NCBI RefSeq assembly: GCF_036711975.1
Contig: NC_091967.1
Location: 13,950,001-14,014,000 of the forward strand
Length of the DNA stretch: 64,000 nucleotides
Origin: Onthophagus taurus
Taxonomy: Eukaryota; Arthropoda; Insecta; Coleoptera; Scarabaeidae
Reading direction: 5' to 3'
How positions within the stretch are numbered: position 1 is the first letter of the stretch; each line of letters begins with the position of its first letter. Positions 49,278 through 60,940 of this stretch are shown here, one piece after another. A model generated the notes under the pieces. It saw only the letters and a program-made list of their open reading frames with translations, made no database searches and was not told the origin of the DNA. The position numbers and the translations under genes are program-made.

Positions 49278-52018
49278 ATGTGTTCAATTGGTGATGAGGG
49301 TATAGAAGATGAAGGCCCTGCAAAGTTTATGGAAAAAAAGCTTTCACTGTAAGTTAAAATTTAAAAAAAATTGTAACTTGATTGAAATATTTGTTTTAGA
49401 CAAGATAAAACTTGTGTTAAATGTAAAACAAACAGATCTGTTATATTATTGAGATCTAAGGATTGTTATTGCAAAGAATGCTTCGTAAATGGAACTCTTC
49501 ATAAATTCAAAGCATTTCTGGGGAAGTTACGATTATCTAGGAGAGATGAAAAAGTTTTAGTGTCTTATAAAACAGGTCATGTAACTTGTACTTTGTTGCA
49601 GTTTTTAAGAAATGGGCTGGATACTATGGCCGAACAGAAAAGATTAAAGTTTCAACCTATTTTTATTTATGTAGAAAGTAAGATTATTTAAAAAAATGTC
49701 TATAGATTTATGTTGTACCATTACTTAAGGAATGAGGTGAGGATAACAGTCAAAAGGGTCAAAAGTCACAATGTTCTTTAGGTGCCATTTCTGATTTGGA
49801 GGTTAGCAATCATCAGGGCAATTCTAACTTTTAAGACTACAAATGTGAATGTATGACTTGTGCTGCCAAACAACTCCCAAAGGTTCTTCAACCAGGAGTT
49901 ATCTCTTCTTCTTATGGACCTCTTTCCCAGAATTTTCCCCTGCATAATGATTTTGTACTTTTTCCCTCACATGACATGGCCTATATACAGGTATGTGTCA
50001 AATGTCTGGAACACGGTGTGTTAACTCAATACGTATAAAAAAAGACAGATATTTAATGGGTACCACGGACGGCTAGATGGCACGGTAAGAACAAATTGCT
50101 TAAAGTCCCTAGATTTACAAAGTACCGCGGTTTGCCGCCATTTTGAAAGTCAAGCGGGAACTTTAAAACTATGTCGTTCTATTGATGACATTACGCCAAA
50201 ATTCCTTTCATTTTTTCTCGTGGTACTCTGAAGAGTCGAAAGTGCATGCGTTTTGTTGCAGACAAAACGAAGTGAAAACAAAATTCAAATTTTCACCAGT
50301 CAACATGAAAATGATACCTTTACTGTTATCATTTTCATGTTGACTGGTGGAAGTTGAAATCAATAATTAATAAGCATTAACTGAATAAAAATACTTTTAA
50401 ATTTCGCGCTTTATTAAAAGTAGTAGGTACCACAGACCACTAGAGGCGTTGAAATCAATTGGACCGAAAAAATAGTGGGGAATAATGCTTCTATATATAT
50501 ATATTTATATTATTTTTCTATGGTCTGGAATAACCAATAACTTCGCCATTTGTGGTTTTAAAGAAAAATGTTTAAAATAAAAAATTCTTCTTCAAGAACT
50601 GCTTTTTAATGATGTGGATCCTGTGAGGGAGTGCTGAGCTTTCTAGATTACATCCAAATAATGCAAGATTCAACCAAACTTCGTTCTTGCTCCATCAAAT
50701 AAAGAGGAGCTTCACAACTAATCTACTTAGATAACTCTTTATTGCACCATCAGATAGCCAATATATATTTTTGAAGAAAATGCATCAAGTCCATACATTT
50801 ATTTTCTCTTATTGCAGTTTAAAAGGTTAATTACAACATTAGACCGATACATAGCTTGGTCTTGAATGAGCAAGTAATGGAAGGGTGATTTGATTGGGAA
50901 TGAAGAGTACAAAAAGTTATCCACTACTCTTCTCACTTTCTGAACATTTGAATAATAATATAACACCTTCACCTCATTCCTTGAATAATTGTACAAAATA
51001 GGTGTACTAAATCTCGAAATATTATCCATCCTAGAAAAAAATTCCAATTTTTTTTCTAGAAAATTACCATTTATCACTTGAAGAACGTAAAAATGTTTTA
51101 AAAACAATTTCTGAACACGTTAATCATTTTAATTTTAAATTATACATGGTTTCTTTTGGCGACTACATTAAAACAGGACAATTAACCCTCTTTGAAAGTT
51201 GGAATACGATAAAATTAAGTGAAGATAATAACGACATTTACGAAATTTTAAAAGAAAAAACAAAATTGACTTATCAAAAAGAAATTTTTCATATTTTTGA
51301 GTGAGTAATATTTCTTAGTTTAATTTCTTAATCGCCAAACATATTATATATTTTTAGACGTGACTTATTAATAAAATCAGCAAAATCTTTAGATTGTTCT
51401 TTCATATTTACAACAGATCTCACCGCAGATATAGCAGTAAATCTTTTAACAAACGTCTCGTTGGGTAGAGGAAACCAATTGCCATTGGATATTGTAAAAA
51501 AACAAAATAATTTTTGAATATTAACATAAAATAATTATTTTTAGGGTGTTATTGATGACCGCGACGAAATAAAAATAATTAAGCCAATGAGGCATTTAAA
51601 CATGAAAGAATGCGTATTTTACAATTATTTTAACAATGTTGAGCCAGTAATTACTCGAGTTATTGATGAAAAACCTTATTCCAGCGTACAAAATTTATTA
51701 ACAAACTTTATTGATAAGCTTCAAGTTGATTATCCAGCTACAGTTACAACCGTTTTAAGAACTGGCGATAAATTAAGCATGGACCTAGCGAATCAATCAA
51801 TATGCGAATTTTGTAAGGCACCAATTTTTATGAATAAAGACAAATTCATATCGTCCGAAGCGACGAATTTTTCGCGACATTTATCAACAATGCAGTTAAA
51901 CATGGATGTAACACCAACAGAGAGATATGAAAAAGCTGTTTCAAGTTATTCTTCTAGTGACGATAAAAAAGATCTTTGTTATTCTTGTAAAATTATTTCG
52001 GAATTTATAATAAAATAA
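49278..52018 (+). CDS. Ctu2: Cytoplasmic tRNA 2-thiolation protein 2 (CTU2/NCS2)
   Basis: Five exons (49278-49348, 49400-49677, 51060-51300, 51358-51493, 51545-52018) encode 399 residues. The N-terminus has paired cysteines (CVKCK, later CYCKEC) and HKFKAFLGK; the C-terminus has two further CxxC pairs (CEFC, CYSC), as in the family. Middle blocks such as SLGRGNQLPLDI and IIKPMRHLNMKE fit NCS2. With CTU1/NCS6 it adds the 2-thio group to the wobble uridine of Lys, Glu and Gln tRNAs, taking sulfur from URM1. The ATP-loop position reads SYKTGHVTC rather than a canonical SGGxxS, in line with CTU2 being the non-catalytic partner. Intron 2 is 1.4 kb with repeats; the others are 51-57 bp. Confidence 0.92.
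49678..51059. other. CTU2 intron 2
   Basis: Contains a perfect hairpin at 50294-50349 and a repeat at 50518-50583 shared with 58393-58460. The GTGTCAAATGTCTGGAA text at 49996 also resembles 58385. No coding content is seen. Confidence 0.55.
50294..50349. repeat. Perfect 23-bp inverted repeat with 10-base loop
   Basis: CACCAGTCAACATGAAAATG... is followed after ten bases by its exact reverse complement. Either the centre of a MITE or a small RNA hairpin; nothing decides between them here. Confidence 0.85.
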
Positions 52019-52326
52019 AAAAATTACACATATATTTTCTTTTATTATATTTTAATAATTTATATATAATAAATGTACTCATTTTAGCCTTATCGTTATT
52101 ATTTTTTTGTATATATGTATAAATAACTTCTTTTTAATTAACATGAAACATTGAAATGGAATGCTTACAACATTTAAATACAGGATCTTTATTTTTAATG
52201 CAAAATATAGAAAATAACTACAATTATGTGATGCTTCAAAATAATCATAAATTCAGAATGTGACTAAAAAAAATTAAATTAAATAAATAAACACCTGTAT
52301 ACATAGAAAGATCACACGTAAGAGTA

Positions 52327-55300
52327 TCACTTGGAGGATTGTTGTTGATTGGCGGTTAATTTTGCCGCAACACCCTCCCAAGCGTGGACGTTCTTCTCGT
52401 AATATTCGATCTGTTTGTTTACAAAATCCAACATCATTTTTTTGATATACTGTTGCTTCTCCCATTGCCACTGTTCCAAATCACTGCGCAACTGTTCGTT
52501 GGCGCATTCAAGATTGTCTTGGTGCATTTCAACTTTTTTCACTAGCTGTGGTATTATTGTACCCAATTTTTCTAATTTGTCATCTACACTTGGTTGTTTC
52601 CATAATGAAAATCCGGATGAATGATTTTCAGTTGTTGCTAATAGCTAAAACCAAAATTTAATTTTTTTTGATTTTCCAAGTTTAACCTTCGAGCGGGCGC
52701 GTGTCATAAATTGTATGACAGATATGATCAGGTCGGTATTAATAAGTATTACGTTATTTTTAATAAAACAGTTAAAACATACATTTTGCTAGAGCAAAAA
52801 TATTTAATTTATATTAAACAATTGTTAAAAATATAAAATTAAATCGATTAATTTTTGAAATCTAACAACATACCGGGAATTTCATATATTTATATGAAAA
52901 TATGCAATATATAAATGCAGTAACCAGAGTTACGAAATTACTGGGCACGTAAACTGTCCCACATAAAATGCAACATAGCTTAATGGTACAGGCATTGGGT
53001 AGTTTTGCAGAGGAGAAGTTTTGCTTGAAAAAAGGTGAACTCATTATGACAATTTTGAGTTTTCGTCCGTCTTAAGATACACACGGCTAACCCGAATGTT
53101 TCTAATTCTGGGTCTAGTGTTAGTTTCAGTGATAGTGTAAAACTAGAACTAACACTAGAACTAGAAACATTCGGGTTTAGCCGCACGTCTCTCAAGACGG
53201 CTAAACCCGAATGATTCTAGTTCTAGGTCTTGTGTTGGTTTTAGTGATAGTGTAAAACTAGAACTAACACTAGACCTAAAACTAGAAACATTCTGGTTTA
53301 GCCGCACGTCTCTCAAGACGGCTAAACCCGAATGATTCTAGTTCAGGTCTTGTGTTAGTTCTAGTGATAGTGTAAAACTAGTACTAAGACTAGAACTAGA
53401 AACATTCGGGTTTAGCCGCATGTCTCTCAAGACGGCTAAACCCGAATGATTCTAGTTCTAGGTCTTGTGTTGGTTTTAGTGATAGTGTAAAACTAGAACT
53501 AACACTAGACCTAAAACTAGAAACATTCTGGTTTAGCCGCACGTCTCTCAAGACGGCTAAACCCGAATGATTCTAGTTCTAGGTCTTGTGTTGGTTTTAG
53601 TGATAGTGTAAAACTAGAACTAACGCTAGACCTAAAACTAGAAACATTCTGGTTTAGCCGCACGTCTCTCAAGACGGCTAAACCCGAATGATTCTAGTTC
53701 TAGGTCTTGTGTTAGTTCTAGTGATAGTGCTAGTGTAAAACTAGTACTAAGACTAGACCTAGAAACATTCGGTTTTAGCCGCACGTCTCTGAAGACGGCT
53801 AAACCCGCATGATTTTAGGTCTTGTGTTAGTTTTAGTGATAGTGTAAAACTAGAACTAACATTAGACCTAGAGCCATTGGGATTTAGCCGCACGTCTTTC
53901 AAACACGGCTATACCCGAAACTTTCTAGTTCTAGGTCTAGTATTAGTTCTAGTTTTAGTTCAATAAAAATATGCAACTAGAAACATTTGGGTTTAGCCGC
54001 ACGTCTCTCAAACGGCTAAATCCGAATGATTCTAGTTCTAGATCTTGTGTTAGTTCTAGTGATAGTGCTAGTATAAAACTAGAATGTGTAACAGTGATAT
54101 CTTCTGTTAACTAGCGCTACCCACCACTGTCACTAGAACTAACATTAGACCTAGAGAGAACTAGAAATATTCAGGTTTAGCCGTCTTAAGCCTTTGAATA
54201 TGTTGAATATTTCCATAAACTCACGAAAAACCGAAAATATTGAAAAGATGAAAAAATTTCGATTCCGACAAAATTGTCATTACGGACCTGTATTTTTCAA
54301 AAATGTGCAAACGATTCGAAACCTTCATGTGTGACTCAAAACCTGTTTATAACACATTTATATCCCTTAATACATCCTATAATATAAATACGGCCTTACA
54401 AGTCAGTAATTAATGTGTAAATTTTTGTCTTTTATAACTTTTTTTGCCATAAAGACAAGGTCAATATATTTTTTTTTAATTTTAAATTTCTCCTCCAAGT
54501 TGCAGCCCTCTAAAATTAGGGGAAACAAATTGTTTTTCTTTAATAAATCCACTATGGAGGAATTTGGAAGGATGAAATTTGGCAGATAACTATTACTATA
54601 CTCTGTTTTTAAACCAGGAGGAGTAAACGCGAAAGTCAGATTTACACTAGGAAAAATCACTAGATATTTTGGCGGTAAATTTAAATTAATAATTATTATT
54701 ATTTATTTATTTACTTATTATTGTATTTATTTTCGTTTGTTATCGTCAACACTAAACATACAAATTAACATTGAAGTTATGAGTGTATTTATTTCAAAAT
54801 ATAATAAAGAAGGGTTTAAGAACACAAAATTTACAATAATGACACGAAACTGTCGAATTGTCAAATAACCTAACCTTCAAATTCAAAATTGCCTGTGTGT
54901 GAACCTTCCTCGCATTCAACCAATCACGTGCAAGGTCAATCTGGTGACAAATTTAAAATACTCCTCCTGCTTTAAAAACAGAGTATAATTGCCAAAGAAA
55001 ACTTCAAGGTATAATTAATGTTTGTAAACAAAACTAACCTTACCTCACATTCCTTCACGCTTAATTGACATTACAAAAGAAAACTTCACGCTATAATTGC
55101 CATTACTAATTGCCAAAGAAAACTTCATGGTATAATTAATGTTTGTAAATAAAACTAACCTTACCTCACATTCCTTCACGCTATAATTGACATTACAAAA
55201 GAAAACTTCACGCTATAATTGCCATTACTAATTACCAAAGAAAACTTCATGGTATAATTAATGTTTGTAAACAAAACTAACCTTACCTAACATTCCTTCA

Positions 55301-57689
55301 CGATATAATTGACATTACAAAAGAAAACTTCACGCTATAATTGCCATTACTAATTGCCAAAGAAAACTTCATGGTATAATTAATGTTTGTAAACAAAACT
55401 AACCTTACCTAACATTCAGCGTCTGAAGACACAGGGCTAAACCCAAAACTTAAAAATATACAACTTAGCGCTGAATAACAATTAAAACTAGCACTAACAC
55501 TTGCACTAGAACTATACTCTGTTTTTAAACCAGGAGGAGTAAACGCGAAAGTCAGATTTACACTGGAAAAAATCACCAGAAAATATCACTAGATATTTTG
55601 GCGGTAAATTTAAATTTATAATTATTATTTATTTATTTACTTATTATTGTATTTATTTTCGTTTGTTATCGTCAACACTATACATACAAATTAACATTGA
55701 AGTTATGAGTGTATTTATTTCAAAATATAATAAAAAAAGGTTTAAGAACACAAAATATACAATAATGACACGAAACTGTCGAATTATCAATTACCTAACC
55801 TTCAAATTCAAAATTGCCTGTGTGTGAACCTTCCTCGCATTCAACCAATCACGTGCAAGGTCAATCTGGTGACAAATTTAAAATACTCCTCCTGGTTTAA
55901 AAACAGAGTATAATAAGGTGACACTTTTTGACGATTTTTATAACCCTAATATGATTTTACAAGAGGCTGAAAAAATCAACCCCATAATACTTTCCATTAG
56001 AACTTTTTAATATGACTACATTTTTTTATTTAAAAACTTGATTTCAATAGTGGGATTCAATATGCAACTTTTTTGACATTTTGTCCTAAAATTGTTAGTT
56101 TGATCACAAAAAAATAAAATAATACACAGGCTCAGGTGAATTAATTCAGAGATTGGTTATTATTAGTCAAAGAAATGAAGTTATGTCAAATTGATCTCAG
56201 CATTATTTTATTTCTTGTGATCAAACTAACAATTTGTTAGTTGTAAAACGTCAAGAGTTAAGAAAGTTGCAGATTTTTACCCTTAACTTTAGAGGGCTAT
56301 AATTTGGAGGAGAAGTGATTTTGACCAAAAAGTTATATGAAAGACCACCCTTGATTTAAAAAATCACCCTTTAAAATCTTTCGCATCAATTTAGATACAC
56401 CTGTATTATAAAAACGAAAATTGTCATAAATTTTATGATAGCGCGCCCGCTCGAAGGTTAAAGAGAAAATTAATTACTTTATCTTTTTCAGTTTTTTTTC
56501 GAGATAACTCTTCAATAGCTGCTTCATAAACAGATTGAAAACTTTCCCGCTTCTGTAAAGTTTCTTGAACAACATCGATGTAGGTAAGAAAATCCTTGAT
56601 TGGATTTCCCACAATACTAGGATAAGCAGAAATTAAAACATTTTGGGCATTAGTGCTTTTTTCCAGAGCAGAAGCTGTGCTTTGTAATAAAACATTAAGT
56701 TCAGGTTCGGTTGCTGCCCAAGTTGTAAAAATCGGATAAAAAAACTGCATTTCAAGCACAAGATCTTGTTCTTCTTTATTAATACGATTTGCGATTCGTT
56801 CAACTGTTGTTAATTTTTCTGTTAAATTATTCAGGTAAGTTTTCATTTTATCAAATTCGTGATTACGGTACTTTAAAGTTTGATAAGTTGCATTGCCACT
56901 TGCTGGTTTTAGTTTATCCGATATTGATTTTTGTCTACGATGTAAACTAAAATCCTATAAACAAATTTAAAAAAGAATAATTCTCAATTTAATTATAATT
57001 AACTAACCATTTGATTTGCTGTTAAAAATAATTTAAACTGCTCGTTACAACTAAGTATAGGATGTTTAACAATCCGAGATATGAACACATTTAAAGCTTT
57101 CATTCGCATCATAATAAAATCTTTTGAGTATCGATCTAATTGTCCAACTAAGGAATGTTTTGCAGGCAGTGGCTAGAATAAAAATTAGATTTCAAAAATT
57201 TGTTATAAATCGGTTGTTGAAATGTACCGGAATGATACAAAATGGATGGCATTCGTTAAGTTTTTGTCTCAACCACAAAAAATCATTATATCTTCTTCTA
57301 ACAACATATTCGTTGGCGGAAAATTCAATTCGAGCAACCTTTGTGGTAATTCTGAATGTAATGTATGTTTCTAATGTGTCCAAATGTTTTTGTGGGTTAT
57401 CAATTTTAACAAATAAATCTGAATTCTCTTCCATGTTAAGTTCTGAGAGATTTTCTATATCTTGTATGGTTGAAAAGCTCTCAATACTAGGTGATTGTAC
57501 CTAAAAGAAATTTTAAATTAATATCTCTTTAACATAACCGTTATTTTTTACCAAAGAGCTATTTTCCAGGGTTGAGGCATTACTTAAGGATACAGTAGAT
57601 ACATCATTATCTTTAGTTTGTTTAAGCAGTGCTGATATTTCTTTATTTTCTGTTACAACATCTAATACAGCAGAGTTATTTCCAGCCAT
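52327..57689 (-). CDS. SNX7/30: Sorting nexin of the SNX7/SNX30 type (PX-BAR)
   Basis: Five exons, all phase 0 (57689-57552, 57500-57228, 57172-57008, 56954-56478, 52644-52327), encode 456 residues. After an acidic N-terminus comes a PX domain (about 75-190) with LETYITFRI, YVVRRRYNDFLWL and the IIP-PLP proline turn split by intron 2, which bind phosphoinositides. Exons 4-5 form a BAR domain of three long helices (DQLVLEMQFFYPIF-like helix, final helix with QIEYYEKNVHAWEGVAAKL). Such proteins shape endosomal membranes and, in SNX4-SNX7/SNX30 dimers, act in recycling and autophagy. Intron 4 is 3.8 kb and almost entirely one TTAA-flanked insertion starting 16 nt after the exon 4 donor. Read-through would add 13 codons and then stop. 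The gene converges on CTU2. Confidence 0.92.
53078..54190. repeat. Tandem satellite of about 121 bp whose unit is itself an inverted repeat
   Basis: GACGGCTAAACCC recurs at 53196, 53317, 53431, 53552, 53673 and 53794, then in more degraded form near 53904 and 54012. Within each unit the left half (GATTCTAGTTCTAGGTCTTG) is complementary to the right half (TAACACTAGACCTAAAACTAG and GGTTTAGCCG), giving a hairpin of some 45 bp arms per unit. The array ends with related CTAG-rich text near 54180. Confidence 0.9.
54601..54983. mobile_element. MITE with CTCTGTTTTTAAACCAGGAG ends, copy 1
   Basis: Flanked by TA on both sides, with inverted termini of about 25 bp (right end CTCCTCCTGCTTTAAAAACA then GAG). 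383 bp, non-coding. TA flanks suit the Tc1/mariner superfamily. Confidence 0.8.
54985..55418. repeat. Tandem array, unit about 122 bp, 3.3 copies
   Basis: ATAATTAATGTTTGTAAACA (or TAAATA) recurs at 55011, 55132, 55254 and about 55376, each unit also holding CACGCTATAATTGCCATTAC. It lies exactly between the two copies of the TA-flanked MITE. Confidence 0.9.
55517..55908. mobile_element. MITE with CTCTGTTTTTAAACCAGGAG ends, copy 2
   Basis: Same orientation and about 95 per cent alike to 54601-54983 by eye, again with TA flanks, plus a small internal duplication near 55580 that makes it 392 bp. Confidence 0.82.
56090..56238. repeat. Inverted repeat pair AATTGTTAGTTTGATCACAA
   Basis: The arm at 56090-56124 is complementary to 56203-56238 (TTGTGATCAAACTAACAATT) with few mismatches, about 80 bp apart, near the right end of the composite element. 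Confidence 0.7.
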
Positions 57690-58392
57690 TTTTTTTTGTT
57701 GATTAAATTTTAACTTAAATCTATTATTTCTATCGTAATTACATTAAATTATTATTTATTGCACCTTGAGTATTGCATCTTGTATTCTTACTACATTTTG
57801 ACAGTTGTCAAATAATGCTAATATAGGTTGGGAAATAGATTTTCTTTAATATGTCAACAACTTTTCAGTGGCACCATCTATTGAAATTTTATTAAATAGT
57901 AAAATTAACCTCAATTTTTTAAATAAACAGAAACTAACAATTCTAATAAAGATAATTAAACATTTAAATATCACTTAAATTTCATACATCAGTATACAAC
58001 CTTATAATATGAATAAATTATTTATACTTCATTTGGCTCCATCTATTAGATTTTTATATAATTAAATTTTTTTATTTAAATTAAATTTATGTATTTTATT
58101 TAATAACTAATTGTTAAATAACAAACAGCGTAGCTTATTAGTTATCATCATCATTGGATCTTCAACCTTGAATACGCGCCACCGTTCCACCTGGTCCATA
58201 TATCTCGTTTATGGCTTTCCTCCACATCTCTGTCCTACCGGTGTTTGTCTAACTAGTCATAACTAGTATTTGTTTCGTTATTTCTATCTCATTGTCAATC
58301 TTCCAATTTTTATAGTTATCACTATATCCGGTTCCTTGTATGCTTGTATTCTTGATACAGTTCATGGTAGAAACATACAGAGTGTGTCAAAT

Positions 58393-58460
58393 GTTTGGAA
58401 TATAGCTAATAACTTAGCCATTTGTGGTTTGAAAGAAAAATGTTTCAAATACAAGTTACT
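58393..58460. repeat. Interspersed repeat shared with CTU2 intron 2
   Basis: Text AACTTAGCCATTTGTGGTTT and the bases around it match 50518-50583 with few changes. Family unknown; the GTGTCAAATG start at 58385 may be an element end. Confidence 0.6.
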
Positions 58461-58697
58461 TTATTAATCGTGGCGTATTTTTTGGCGATATTTGCTTTTT
58501 TGTATTCTGTTTTGTTTCGTTGCTATGGCAACTAATATTGTTATTTTAAATGGGATGCATATATTTTTTTGTATACTTTGATAGAGGATAAATTCGTCTA
58601 TGTGATGAATCATAGAAAAAATGGGTTTTCTGAAAATATTAAATCAGCAAATTACAATCAAAGTAGGCGCCGAAATAACGGCGTTACCCATATTTCC

Positions 58698-59720
58698 TTA
58701 ATTAGTTGGAATATACATACATAAAGTGTCTCTACTTTTCTGAAACAGTTCCGCCGGGATATTATCCAAACCAGGAGCTTTATAATTCTCCAGTCTTTTT
58801 ACAGCGTTTGCCCTTTGATTTGAGTCATCCAGCCACCCTTCCAGTTGGGTACCCATATTTAATCTTTCCTCAAAATTCTCTGTCCATCTTTCCTGTATTT
58901 CTTCCCTTCTACTTACAATATTATCTGCTTTATTACGACACAAGTTGATCCGTGGTAGGAAATTCTTCCTATCTTTATTAATTTTCTGATGCAATTTTCT
59001 AACTTGTTGTCGCGTATTCGTTTCTTCCAGACTTTGCATTTCCTTTTCCATGTATTCTCTTTTTCTCCTTCTATGCATCTTCCTTTCTTCTCAGCTTGTA
59101 TTCTTCTTGCGTTTGTCTAGTTCTCTGCCTTTATTGTAGTGCTCTATATACTACATTTCTTCGGATTGTTATCTCTGCGCATTCCTTATCAAACCAAGTT
59201 TCATCTCGCTTTTGGCATTTTTCTTTTCCCAATGTATCATTCGCCACCTCTTCAATGCCTTGTCTACATTTAGCCCAATATTTATTGCTGTATCATTGGC
59301 CACCTCTCTTAGTTTTTCCATTTCTTCTAGTCCTTTCTGATATTTGTTCCTCTGCTCATCGTTTATGAGTGTTATTGTGTCATATTTCTCTCTTCTAGTT
59401 CCTACGCTTTTCTTCGTATTAGATATTTTTGCTCTTATTTTCGTTGCTAAAAGATAGTGGTCAGAATCTATACTCGCCCCTCTTCTGTTTCTGACGTCAA
59501 GTATGTTTGAGAAGAGCCTTGCGTCATTAACTCATGATCTATTATGTTTTTCTGTCTGGCGATACCCACGTTCCTTTGTTCGAACCACGTACCAGATATT
59601 ATCATGTTGTGTGATGCTGCACAGTGTATTAGTTAAGTGCTATGTCCCCCAATTGTAGGGTAATGTTGTATCTCTTGGCCAACTTTCACATTCATGTCCC
59701 TCACGACTTTATCAAGTTAT
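58698..59720 (-). mobile_element. RTE-like non-LTR retrotransposon relic
   Basis: On the minus strand, 59640-59440 gives a degraded endonuclease end with RQKNIIDHELMTQ and a later ILTTIF-like block. 59078-58698 gives the linker and RT start, with KIQERWTENFEERLN-like text (seen as EEIQERWTENFEERLN) and ENYKAPGLDNIPAELF. Several frame breaks show it is inactive. Confidence 0.75.
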
Positions 59721-60940
59721 CTTATATCTTTATATCAAGTTTTCTATATTCGCTTCTCTTCTCCTCCTTCCTCTTCTATTTATGTATGTTTGAGAAGTGC
59801 CTTTGCATAGTCTAGGTGATCTTGCTTGGAAGTATAAAACATTTTCTCTTATTTTCTTATTCACTATAAACCCAGTTCCCAGAAAATGGTCTTTAGGATA
59901 CAGTAGGCAGCTATATAATATAGTACAATTCTTTTTTTAGCTTGTTAGTAACTATGTCCAAATCTTTGAATCTGTACATTATTACTTTTCTTACACATTT
60001 GAAAACGTTTTCTATAATATCTAAAAAGGTTAAGCTTTTATTAATAAGATAATCTGGTTTCTTGGAAGAAAAATGATGATAATGTTGTAGTTGTATTGGA
60101 TATTTCTTTTTGTAGTCGCTTGATGCACAGCAAAAGTCTTTTGACAATTGTGAAATGTTCAGGATTTTCTGAACATACTGCAAAGCATAAAGCAAATTCA
60201 ACATTAGAAAGAATTCATAGACGTAATTTATCTCTGGAATTATAAAAAGATTGTTGCACTCACATCATAAAGTCATTGTTAAATCTTTATTTAAATACGA
60301 ATTGTAGAAAACCATGCTGTCTAAAACTAATCTCTTGGAAAGACTACCTTTATAAAAATGCTGAAATAGCATACAATGAACCAAAAACTTTCTTTCCCAA
60401 AACTACTTCAAGTGGTTCAGAGTTGTTGGCCAACATAATTACATATAAATAACAATATTTTATTAATGATACACTTTATTTTTAATAAATTTTCGCACAC
60501 ATACACACTTTCTTAAATTCTAACACAATAAATTATTCCATTCCGACGAATTTAAAATGAATTCATTTATTACATAAACAACATTCTCGTCTTTTTCAAA
60601 TTGCACACTATACTATCGGTAAATTTCAAATAATTAATAAACAATAAAAGAAAGTGTAAATTTGTAATGAACTAGACAATTTAAAATATTAAAATCCATT
60701 CTACATTTTATCGTTTTCTTGGCCACATAAAACAAAATAATAAAAAAATAACACATGGTCAAGGAACAAAGAAACTTTTTAAAAGTAGGTTTATTTAGAG
60801 ACACATTGTAATGAGGAAATTTTTTTTTTTGTGCAGAAACTACTGATTACTTTTTTTAATGGATTTGAATTGAAATGTATTGAAGGTAGGTATTTTTCTT
60901 TAAGATTAAAATTTTCTTCTTTTGATGATTTTGTTCATTT

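Larger units (their letters stand above)
52686..56457. mobile_element. Composite piggyBac-like element in SNX intron 4
   Basis: TTAA at 52682-52685 and 56458-56461 flanks inverted termini that begin CCTTCGAGCGGGCGCG on both sides and continue as imperfect repeats for about 35 bp. TTAA duplication with CC-starting ends is the piggyBac signature. No transposase frame is visible. The 3.77 kb interior holds a hairpin satellite, a 122-bp tandem array and two copies of another MITE, so it grew by nested insertion. Confidence 0.75.
57690..60940. other. Interval between SNX and UBE2S, mostly retroelement debris
   Basis: The left 200 bp is the SNX upstream region. It holds the repeat at 58393-58460 and an RTE-like relic at 58700-59720. 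59720-60460 has no recognisable content; 60460-60940 should include the UBE2S 3' untranslated region. Confidence 0.55.

Noticed and set aside
53078-54190. Regular spaced repeats that might suggest a CRISPR-like array
   Set aside because: Units are about 121 bp, palindromic, have no unique spacers, and lie in a eukaryotic intron; it is a satellite.
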